Assembly: GCA_002394465.1 (NCBI GenBank)
Contig: DGTU01000172.1
Coordinates: 1 to 21,535, forward strand
From: Treponema sp. UBA4328
GTDB taxonomy: Bacteria; Spirochaetota; Spirochaetia; Treponematales; Treponemataceae
Length of the DNA: 21,535 bases
Direction of reading: 5' to 3'
The notes under the pieces are model-generated. The model was not told the DNA's origin. It saw nothing but the letters and a program-made list of their open reading frames with translations, and made no database searches. The position numbers and the translations under genes were made by a program. The number at the start of each line of letters is the position of its first letter. Position 1 is the first letter of the stretch. Below are positions 7,042 through 13,377 of this stretch, one piece after another.

Positions 7042-7487
7042 TGAAAAAAAATATTAAAAACTCGCTTATCACAATCCTTACGGCATCACTGCTTGTATCA
7101 TGTTCATCAACTTTAGTCCCAGTTGAAAACCTTACGCCTCAGGAACTCATTCAGTACGGACAGAATGAATATGAGGCATCAAACTATCAGAATGCACTTT
7201 ACTATTACAATACTGCAATCGATAAATTCGGCGATCAGGCTTCGGTCTTTGTTGAAGCGCGCTACGAAACCGGTCACATCTACATGAAAAAGAAGGACTA
7301 CACGAATGCCGTAGCAGCCTTTGATGAAGTAATTTACGTTTATGACCATGCACCGGCAGGAACTGTTCCGGCAGCATACACAAAGCTTTCAAAAATCGAA
7401 CTTGCAAAAATTCCTGAAAGCAAGGTAACGCAGGCTCGTGCCGAGATTGAAAAGGCAAGAAAAGAAGCAGAAAGTGAAAAAAACTAA
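7041..7487 (+). CDS. Small TPR lipoprotein (paralog of 2650-3045)
   Basis: A 148-residue lipoprotein with signal peptide and lipobox LLVSC (Cys21). The mature part contains two TPR-like helical pairs (ELIQYGQNEYEASNYQNALYYY, then ETGHIYMKKKDYTNAVAAF) and ends in a charged helix rich in E and K (about 125-148) that its paralog lacks. I start it at the ATG at 7041, where the signal peptide begins, rather than at an in-frame TTG at 7023. It follows the GGDEF pair by 14 bases and probably shares their transcript. An envelope scaffold or assembly role is a guess from the fold. The 3' end overlaps the deacylase gene by 14 bases. Confidence 0.85.
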   Translation: MKKNIKNSLITILTASLLVSCSSTLVPVENLTPQELIQYGQNEYEASNYQNALYYYNTAIDKFGDQASVFVEARYETGHIYMKKKDYTNAVAAFDEVIYVYDHAPAGTVPAAYTKLSKIELAKIPESKVTQARAEIEKARKEAESEKN

Positions 7488-7968
7488 TGCAATGCGCATC
7501 CTGGACGGGGCTAAAATAAAATACGAAGTCCTGTCCTACGAGGATGACGGTGAACATGAACTTTCACGCGGAGCTGCCGAAAAAACGGCAGAAAAACTCG
7601 GCATCGACGCTTCAAGATGCTTCAAGACAATCGTAATGCGAAGCGAATCAAAGAAAGTATTCGTTTTCTGCCAGTCCGCACTCCACGAAATCAACCTCAA
7701 GAAAGCCCGCAATGCATGCGGAGCAAAAGAGATTTCTCCGGTAAAGAGCGAAGAACTCCTTGCCCTGACCGGCTACATACGCGGCGGCTGTTCCCCTGTC
7801 GGAATGAAGAAAAAATATGAAACCTTCATAGATTCTACTGCACTTGATTCAGATAAGATTTACATAAGCGCAGGAGTCCGCGGCCAGCAGTTATGCCTTA
7901 ACCCGCAGGACCTTGTAAAAATCACGGGTGCAGAAGTCTGTGACCTTATCCTTGAACAGGAGAATTAG
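7474..7968 (+). CDS. ybaK: Cys-tRNA(Pro) deacylase, YbaK/EbsC family
   Basis: A 164-residue cytoplasmic editing enzyme that hydrolyses cysteine mischarged onto tRNA-Pro by prolyl-tRNA synthetase. The family start KKTNAMRIL is clear, and the core has FKTIVMR (Lys51, the conserved lysine) and GYIRGGCSPVGMKK (100-113), the GxxxGGxSPxGxKK signature. The length is usual for the family. I start it at GTG 7474 because family members normally begin MKKTNAxRIL; the ATG at 7492 would cut that motif. The gene overlaps the upstream lipoprotein by 14 bases, so it should be translated by coupling. Its 3' end overlaps the opposite-strand gene by 23 bases. Confidence 0.92.
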   Translation: MKKTNAMRILDGAKIKYEVLSYEDDGEHELSRGAAEKTAEKLGIDASRCFKTIVMRSESKKVFVFCQSALHEINLKKARNACGAKEISPVKSEELLALTGYIRGGCSPVGMKKKYETFIDSTALDSDKIYISAGVRGQQLCLNPQDLVKITGAEVCDLILEQEN

Positions 7969-8458
7969 CGAATACTGCACTCAGGGCACCGAATACGCCC
8001 ATGCTCGCAAGTGACATAATCACTCCGGCAATAATTACTCCGAGAAGAACGGCAATAATCGTATTTCTGGCATTCATGTCCAGAAGGCTCGCTGCAAGGG
8101 TTCCCGTCCATGCACCCGTTCCCGGAAGAGGAATTCCAACAAAGAGCATCAGCGCAACAAAGAGTCCCTTTCCGGCCTTTTCTTCAAGCTTCTTTCCGCC
8201 CTTCTCCCCTTTTACAAGAAAAAACGTACAGATTCCGCCGATAACTTTTTTGTCCTGTCCCCATTCAAGGAACCTTCTTGCAAAAAGATAGATAAACGGA
8301 ACCGGAATCATATTCCCCAGAATACAGATTATATAGACAACTGCAATATTCAGTTCTGCTCCGTCAGCATTAAAGGCAACGGCAACCGGTATGGCACCCC
8401 TGAGCTCAATGAGGGGAACCATGGAAATCAGAAAAACAATCAGGTATTTTGAAAACAT
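7946..8458 (-). CDS. COG2426-type small multidrug export family membrane protein
   Basis: A 170-residue integral membrane protein with about four to five hydrophobic segments. The early LIELRGAIPVAVAF and the later FVGIPLPGTGAWTGTLAA motif are typical of the COG2426 family often annotated as putative small multi-drug export protein. Transport substrate and direction are not established for this family, so the drug-export label is nominal. The gene stands alone on the minus strand, with its own excellent promoter (8465-8493). Its ATG lies 6 bases after the -10 box, with no Shine-Dalgarno, implying a leaderless message. Its last 23 bases overlap the 3' end of ybaK. Confidence 0.85.
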   Translation of the reverse strand: MFSKYLIVFLISMVPLIELRGAIPVAVAFNADGAELNIAVVYIICILGNMIPVPFIYLFARRFLEWGQDKKVIGGICTFFLVKGEKGGKKLEEKAGKGLFVALMLFVGIPLPGTGAWTGTLAASLLDMNARNTIIAVLLGVIIAGVIMSLASMGVFGALSAVFANSPVQG

Positions 8459-8464
8459 GTGGAA

Positions 8465-8493
8465 ATTATATTAGGTGGAGAATAATTTCTCAA
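8465..8493 (-). promoter_or_regulatory. Consensus promoter giving a leaderless mRNA
   Basis: Minus strand: -35 TTGAGA (8488-8493), 17-base spacer, perfect -10 TATAAT (8465-8470), then TTCCAC and the ATG at 8458. Transcription normally starts about 7 bases after the -10, which here is the A of the ATG. Confidence 0.8.
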
Positions 8494-8497
8494 TATA

Positions 8498-8506
8498 TGC
8501 TATAAC
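8498..8506 (+). promoter_or_regulatory. Extended -10 promoter of the ABC exporter operon
   Basis: TGC then TATAAC (8501-8506) forms an extended -10; no clear -35 is visible. It would start a transcript near 8513 with a leader of about 55 bases containing the SD GAGGGG. It lies back to back with the promoter of the COG2426 gene. Confidence 0.4.
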
Positions 8507-8521
8507 TTTTATTAAGGTCGT

Positions 8522-8543
8522 TGGTTATATATTTAATCAACCA
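8522..8543 (+). repeat. Short inverted repeat in the exporter leader
   Basis: TGGTT (8522-8526) and AACCA (8539-8543) flank a 12-base AT-only core save one C. It lies between the proposed start of transcription and the ribosome site of the ABC operon. It may be an operator or a weak hairpin; the 5-bp arms are short enough to be chance. Confidence 0.25.
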
Positions 8544-8567
8544 TAAAAAGTTTTAAAGAGGGGAACA

Positions 8568-9515
8568 ATGATAGAAGTTTCACATCTTTCAAAGCAGTTC
8601 GGTACGTTCCGGGCTGTAGATGATGTTTCTTTTTCCATTCCGACCGGACAGATTGTAGGACTCCTTGGTCCTAACGGTGCAGGAAAAAGTACCACGATGC
8701 GCATGATTACGGGTTTTCTTCAGGCAACCGACGGTGAAGTCCTTATTGACGGCCTGAACATTGAAGATTCACCCGTAGAAGCCAAGAGAAAAATCGGTTA
8801 CATGCCCGAAAGTGCACCGCTCTACGGTGACATGATTGTCGAAGATTACCTGACATATATTGCACAGGTTCAGAATCAGGATCCTGCCGTAAAAATTCCG
8901 CAGCTGTGTGATGAATGCGGCCTGCGCGAAGTAATGCACAAAAATATTTCTGAACTCTCCCGCGGTTACAAGCAGAGGGTCGGCCTTGCTCATGCACTTA
9001 TGAACGATCCTGAAATCCTTATTCTTGATGAACCGACAAGCGGCCTTGATCCAAACCAGATTGAAGACGTACGTGCCCTCATCCGCAATATCGGTAAAAC
9101 CCGCACGGTAATCATTTCAACACATATCTTAAGCGAAGTTGAAACCCTCTGCTCCCGCGTAATCATCATTGCAAAAGGCAGGGTTATTGCTGACAGTCCT
9201 ACCGATGAACTGAGGACGCGCTACGGAAATTCTGCAACGATATTCGTTCAGGCTTCTCCGTGTACGGCTGAAGAATTAAAGACTGAACTTACAAAGATCA
9301 GCGGAATCTCAGACATCGTAAAGACGGACGGAGAAAGCATTAAGGGCGATGACAAGGTTACCAGCGTTCTTGTAAACCTTTCCGGTGAAAACGAAGTCCG
9401 TCCTGAAATCGCCAGGGCAGTCATTAAAAAGGGCTGGACGCTCTATGAACTGTCCCTCAAGCGCAACAGCCTCGAGGACGTATTCCATACACTTACAATG
9501 GGAGAACAGGAATGA
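8568..9515 (+). CDS. ABC transporter ATP-binding protein, GldA-like
   Basis: A 315-residue ABC ATPase. Walker A GPNGAGKS (34-41), signature LSRGYKQR (130-137), Walker B LILDEP (151-156) and the switch histidine (H186, in STHILSE) are intact. The extra C-terminal domain of about 100 residues is usual for the CcmA/GldA-type exporter ATPases. It should power the permease encoded next. The SD GAGGGG sits 7 bases before the ATG. It is the first gene of a four-gene operon whose make-up (ATPase, permease, GldG-like, DUF4340) matches the gld-type ABC cassette found well beyond gliding bacteria. The substrate is unknown. Confidence 0.95.
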   Translation: MIEVSHLSKQFGTFRAVDDVSFSIPTGQIVGLLGPNGAGKSTTMRMITGFLQATDGEVLIDGLNIEDSPVEAKRKIGYMPESAPLYGDMIVEDYLTYIAQVQNQDPAVKIPQLCDECGLREVMHKNISELSRGYKQRVGLAHALMNDPEILILDEPTSGLDPNQIEDVRALIRNIGKTRTVIISTHILSEVETLCSRVIIIAKGRVIADSPTDELRTRYGNSATIFVQASPCTAEELKTELTKISGISDIVKTDGESIKGDDKVTSVLVNLSGENEVRPEIARAVIKKGWTLYELSLKRNSLEDVFHTLTMGEQE

Positions 9516-10243
9516 AAGACCAGAAAGCATTCAAAGTAATAATGAAACGCGAAATAAGCGCGTATTTTTCAAGTCCGATTGCCTATATAGTTACCGGGCT
9601 TTTTCTTGTTGCGTCAGGAATCCTTTTCTTTATCCTCAACGCATTTTTTATAACGGGTGATGCAAGCCTGAGGCCGTTCTTTTACTGGCTTCCGCTCCTT
9701 TTCTCATTCTTCATTCCTGCAATGACCATGAGGACGATTGCAGAAGAAAAGAAAACAGGTTCAATCGAAACACTGCTTACGCTTCCTGTAACCGTAACGG
9801 ACGTCGTAACCGGCAAATACCTTGGTTCACTGATCTGCGGCGCTGCAATGCTCGTTCCTACCCTTTTCTATGCAGTTACCTGCTATGTTTTCGGTTCTCC
9901 GGATACGGGTTCCCTCATCTGCGGATATCTCGGAGCACTTTTCCTTCTTGCAGCATTCTGTGCAATCGGTCTGTTTGCAACTTCAATTACGAAAAACCAG
10001 ATTATTGCATTTTTCGTTTCCTGCGCAGTCTGTCTGGCAATCACCAAGGCAACCTGGCTTCTTTCATACATTCTCCCGGGCTCCATCGTTACCTTCCTCA
10101 ACTACTTTTCTGCAGAAAACCATTTTGAGTCAGTTACGAAGGGAATAATCGATACCCGTGACCTTGTTTATTTTGCTTCAGTTACGGTAATTTTCCTTGC
10201 ATTTACCGTAAGGACACTGGAAAAAAACAGAAGCAGCAGATAG
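9512..10243 (+). CDS. ABC transporter permease, GldF-like
   Basis: A 243-residue membrane protein with about six spans, of the ABC-2 permease type. It contains the cytoplasmic motif PAMTMRTIAEEKKTGSIETL, typical of GldF/NosY-like permeases. Its ATG overlaps the ATPase stop (ATGA at 9512-9515), with a GGAG ribosome site inside the ATPase gene, so the two subunits should be made in balance. No glycine-rich or periplasmic solute-binding part is present, consistent with an exporter. Confidence 0.93.
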   Translation: MKDQKAFKVIMKREISAYFSSPIAYIVTGLFLVASGILFFILNAFFITGDASLRPFFYWLPLLFSFFIPAMTMRTIAEEKKTGSIETLLTLPVTVTDVVTGKYLGSLICGAAMLVPTLFYAVTCYVFGSPDTGSLICGYLGALFLLAAFCAIGLFATSITKNQIIAFFVSCAVCLAITKATWLLSYILPGSIVTFLNYFSAENHFESVTKGIIDTRDLVYFASVTVIFLAFTVRTLEKNRSSR

Positions 10244-10261
10244 CTTAAACCGGAGAAAGAC

Positions 10262-12412
10262 ATGAAAAAGTTTTTAGAATACATTAAGAATCCAAAAAGC
10301 GATTTTCTTCTGCTCATAATCGCAATACTTCTCCTCAATCTCGTATGCTACAATGCATATACAAGATTTGACCTTACAGGCTCAAAGGCATACTCACTGT
10401 CTAAATCAAGCAAAGAAACCGTACGCACGCTCGAGCAGCCGCTTTCAGTGCAGGTTTTCTTTACTTCAGACCTCAAGAAGCCTTATGATGCCATTTATCC
10501 TTATATTTCTGACCTTCTCAAGGAATATTCACAGAGCGCAAACCAGTTCTTCTCGTATAAGTTTTTTGACATGACGAAAGAAGAAAACGAAAAAATTGCC
10601 TCAGACTACGGACTTCAGAAACGACAGATTCAGGACGTAAAGACAAACTCAGTCGGATTCACCCAGGTCTGGCTCGGACTTGTCATAACATATGCTGACA
10701 GGACAGAAACTCTCGACGGTATTGTCCAGACTGCAGGCCTTGAATACAAGCTGACGACTACAATGCAGAAAATGATTGCAGAAACAGACATTTTCTCAGG
10801 TCTTACGGACAAAATTACCGTTACCCTCTACTGGCCTGAAGACGTAAAGGATGACAAGATCCGCGGAATTACGGAATTCAAAAAGGAACTCGAATCTGTA
10901 TGCTCTTCAATCAACAAAAAAATGCTCGATTCAAGCAGGGAGCGTCCTAAGCTCGTTCTTGAAACCGTTTCCCCGAATCCGGCAGCACTCAACAGCACAA
11001 TCAAAAAATACAACCTTACTCCGATGCGCTGGGAAAATTTCAGGAGCGCACAGGGCGTAGTAATTTCATACAAAGACAGGTTTACGACCCTTCAGATTCC
11101 GGTTCAGAGCTTCATCCGTTTTGCAGGCATTTCAAGCCCGATCGGTCAGATTCCGGCCCTCGACAATCTTGAAGAATCAGTTGCAAAAACCCTGCGCAGC
11201 CTTGTTGCAAAGACAAATGAAATCGGCTATGTAATCGGACATTCAGAAGCCTTCCTCAACGACACCCAGACAGGCGGCGCCTACATCAATTACGTTCTTG
11301 AAAACCGCTATAAGTTCAAGGAAATTGACCTCACGAGCGAAGAAATCCCGGCCGGCCTCAGCACAATCATGATTAACGGTCCGAAGGATTCTTTCAGGGA
11401 AGAAGAACTCTACAAGATTGACCAGTTCGTAATGAAAGGCGGAAACGTAATCTTTGTCGTTGATCCTTACTTTGAACAGCTTCCTCAGCAGCAGAATTAC
11501 TATTACAGCCAGCCGACCTACACCCCGATAGAAACCGGCCTTGATAAGCTTCTTGCTTCTTACGGTGTAAAAGTAAACAAGGACTATGTCCTCGACGAAG
11601 ACTGCCTCAAGCTCTACGACCAGAACAACCGTGAGTCCCCGATGTACTACATTCCGTATCTACAGAAGGATAACTTCAATCAGGACAATCCTGTTACAAA
11701 AGGACTTACAAACATCTTCATGGCCCAGTGTGCTTCAATCAGCACCGAAGAAGCAGAGGCAAACAAAGATGCAAAGGTTACTGTCCTTGCCAAATCTTCC
11801 CCAAAATCATGGCTGATGAAGGATTCAATAACAACTTATCCGGCATTCATTTCCGTACCGGAGGATAAGTCTTCACAGCACTCAGAGAATCTTGCAGTCC
11901 TTGTCGAAGGAAAATTCAAGAGTGCCTTTGACGCAAAACCAGCATCAGAAAAAGATGCCAAAAAGAACGAAGACACCCTGACGGAACAGAACCACATTTC
12001 TTCTTCCCTGCAGAATTCAAGGATTATCGTCCTTAGTTCTTCAAGGATTACCGGTTCGTTCCTCTACACTCTCTCAAACTTCATGAACAAGAACGTAAGC
12101 CTTCTTGATCAGAATGAGTTCGGACCGATGAGTTCATATTTTGTACTCAACATGTTCGACTATCTCAGCGGCTATGAAGACCTCTGCGAAATGAGGACCA
12201 AGAACAATATCAGGCAGACATTCTCTGTTTCAAGTTCAGTTACTCCGGTAATCTTCCAGTATTTCAACGTAATCGGACTTCCTGTAATCGTTGTAATCCT
12301 CGGACTCCTTAAGCTTGCCGGCATTTCTTCAAGAAAGCGTGCCATCCGCCTTAAGTACAATCCTGATGACAGCCGTGAAACTGACAATACAAAAACAAGT
12401 GAGGAAAAATAA
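10262..12412 (+). CDS. GldG-like ABC auxiliary protein (ABC_transp_aux)
   Basis: A 716-residue protein with one N-terminal membrane span (about 15-33), a large extracytoplasmic part and a C-terminal span (about 672-692) followed by a basic cytoplasmic tail. Just after the first span it has RFDLTGSKAYSLS, the family hallmark of GldG/ABC_transp_aux proteins, and FVVDPYF is seen in the central domain. It presumably works with the permease as the extracytoplasmic partner of the exporter. A low-complexity Q/Y-rich loop (EQLPQQQNYYYSQ) interrupts the central domain. The SD GGAGA lies 8 bases before the ATG, 18 bases after the permease stop. Confidence 0.92.
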   Translation: MKKFLEYIKNPKSDFLLLIIAILLLNLVCYNAYTRFDLTGSKAYSLSKSSKETVRTLEQPLSVQVFFTSDLKKPYDAIYPYISDLLKEYSQSANQFFSYKFFDMTKEENEKIASDYGLQKRQIQDVKTNSVGFTQVWLGLVITYADRTETLDGIVQTAGLEYKLTTTMQKMIAETDIFSGLTDKITVTLYWPEDVKDDKIRGITEFKKELESVCSSINKKMLDSSRERPKLVLETVSPNPAALNSTIKKYNLTPMRWENFRSAQGVVISYKDRFTTLQIPVQSFIRFAGISSPIGQIPALDNLEESVAKTLRSLVAKTNEIGYVIGHSEAFLNDTQTGGAYINYVLENRYKFKEIDLTSEEIPAGLSTIMINGPKDSFREEELYKIDQFVMKGGNVIFVVDPYFEQLPQQQNYYYSQPTYTPIETGLDKLLASYGVKVNKDYVLDEDCLKLYDQNNRESPMYYIPYLQKDNFNQDNPVTKGLTNIFMAQCASISTEEAEANKDAKVTVLAKSSPKSWLMKDSITTYPAFISVPEDKSSQHSENLAVLVEGKFKSAFDAKPASEKDAKKNEDTLTEQNHISSSLQNSRIIVLSSSRITGSFLYTLSNFMNKNVSLLDQNEFGPMSSYFVLNMFDYLSGYEDLCEMRTKNNIRQTFSVSSSVTPVIFQYFNVIGLPVIVVILGLLKLAGISSRKRAIRLKYNPDDSRETDNTKTSEEK

Positions 12413-12414
12413 AA

Positions 12415-13311
12415 ATGAACATTACGCTTAAACAGAGAAAAATAGCCCTGCTCTCGGCAATAGGAATCCTGGCAGTAATTTTTATTATCCAGCAGATTTT
12501 CCTCCACCGTTCGCCTGTAGAACTTTTTGAACTGGAAGAAGAAGCAGATACGATTACCGTAACAAGGGGAGATGAAGTAACTTCTCTTTACAAAGACGGT
12601 GATACCTTTACCGTTGGAAAAAAGCACTATAAGGCTGCAGAATATGTTGCAGATCCCTTCTTTACGACACTTAAACAGATCAAGACGATTGCAACCGTAA
12701 CTTCATCTACAGCTGAAAGTGAAAATGAACGCTACGGCTTTACTCCGAACTCTCAGATTAAAGTTGAAGCAAAGAAAGACGGCCGCGTACTGAGAACGCT
12801 TTTAATCGGCAAGAAAGCTTCAAGCGGAAGCCAGACCTACATAAGGGTTGACGGTTCAACCGATACGCTTCTTGCAAGCACTAACCTCAAGGATATTTAC
12901 AGTACAAAAACCGAAGATATCCGTGACAGGGAAATTTATTCTGTTGAATCTTCAGACATTCTCTCAGTTGAAGTTACTCAGGGAAAGAACAAGTTCACTG
13001 TACTTAAGGAACCGGACGGAAACTGGGGCGGAATCAAGGATGCATCATCATCAAAGATTTCCAGCTGGATCAATTCAATTTCAACTCTTGATACAGGAAA
13101 ATGGGCTGCTGACGATACGGAACTGACACCTGCAGGCACAGAAAAGAAGGTTACCCTCAAAACTGCTTCAAGAACAATTGAACTTTACTTCGAAGCCGGC
13201 GAAAAAGATGATTCAGACTGGCTCGTAAAAAGTTCAGCATCAGAATACTGCTTCTACGTAACGGCTCAGGCCGCAAAGAAATTCCTTAAGGAAGAAAAAG
13301 ACTTAAGATAA
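12415..13311 (+). CDS. DUF4340 domain protein of the ABC exporter cassette
   Basis: A 298-residue protein with an N-terminal membrane anchor (about 10-26, LLSAIGILAVIFIIQQIF) and a periplasm-side domain rich in beta strands. The repeated small-domain pattern (LFELEEEADTITVTRGDEV, later SVESSDILSVEVTQGKNKFTV) fits DUF4340, which commonly sits next to GldG-like genes. Its function is unknown; a structural role in the exporter is inferred from context. It starts 2 bases after the GldG stop with the SD GAGGAA inside that gene. It is the last gene of the operon and ends 23 bases before a convergent gene. Confidence 0.88.
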   Translation: MNITLKQRKIALLSAIGILAVIFIIQQIFLHRSPVELFELEEEADTITVTRGDEVTSLYKDGDTFTVGKKHYKAAEYVADPFFTTLKQIKTIATVTSSTAESENERYGFTPNSQIKVEAKKDGRVLRTLLIGKKASSGSQTYIRVDGSTDTLLASTNLKDIYSTKTEDIRDREIYSVESSDILSVEVTQGKNKFTVLKEPDGNWGGIKDASSSKISSWINSISTLDTGKWAADDTELTPAGTEKKVTLKTASRTIELYFEAGEKDDSDWLVKSSASEYCFYVTAQAAKKFLKEEKDLR

Positions 13312-13324
13312 CCTTTCCGATAAC

Positions 13325-13377
13325 GGTGCAGCTTTCAGAACTTAAATCCGAGCATTAATGCCGGCTGAAGCTGCACC
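13325..13377. repeat. Long-loop inverted repeat across a convergent gene junction
   Basis: GGTGCAGCTT (13325-13334) and AAGCTGCACC (13368-13377) are perfect 10-base arms; pairing can continue with TCAG/CTGA across a one-base bulge. The left arm fills the space between the DUF4340 and lipase genes, and the right arm lies inside the last codons of the lipase. No T-run follows on either strand, so it is not a standard terminator, but it is the only structured element where two operons meet. Confidence 0.45.

Noticed and set aside
12172..12627. Minus-strand frame of 151 codons at the GldG/DUF4340 junction
   Set aside because: It is antisense to two good genes, with no promoter or ribosome site.
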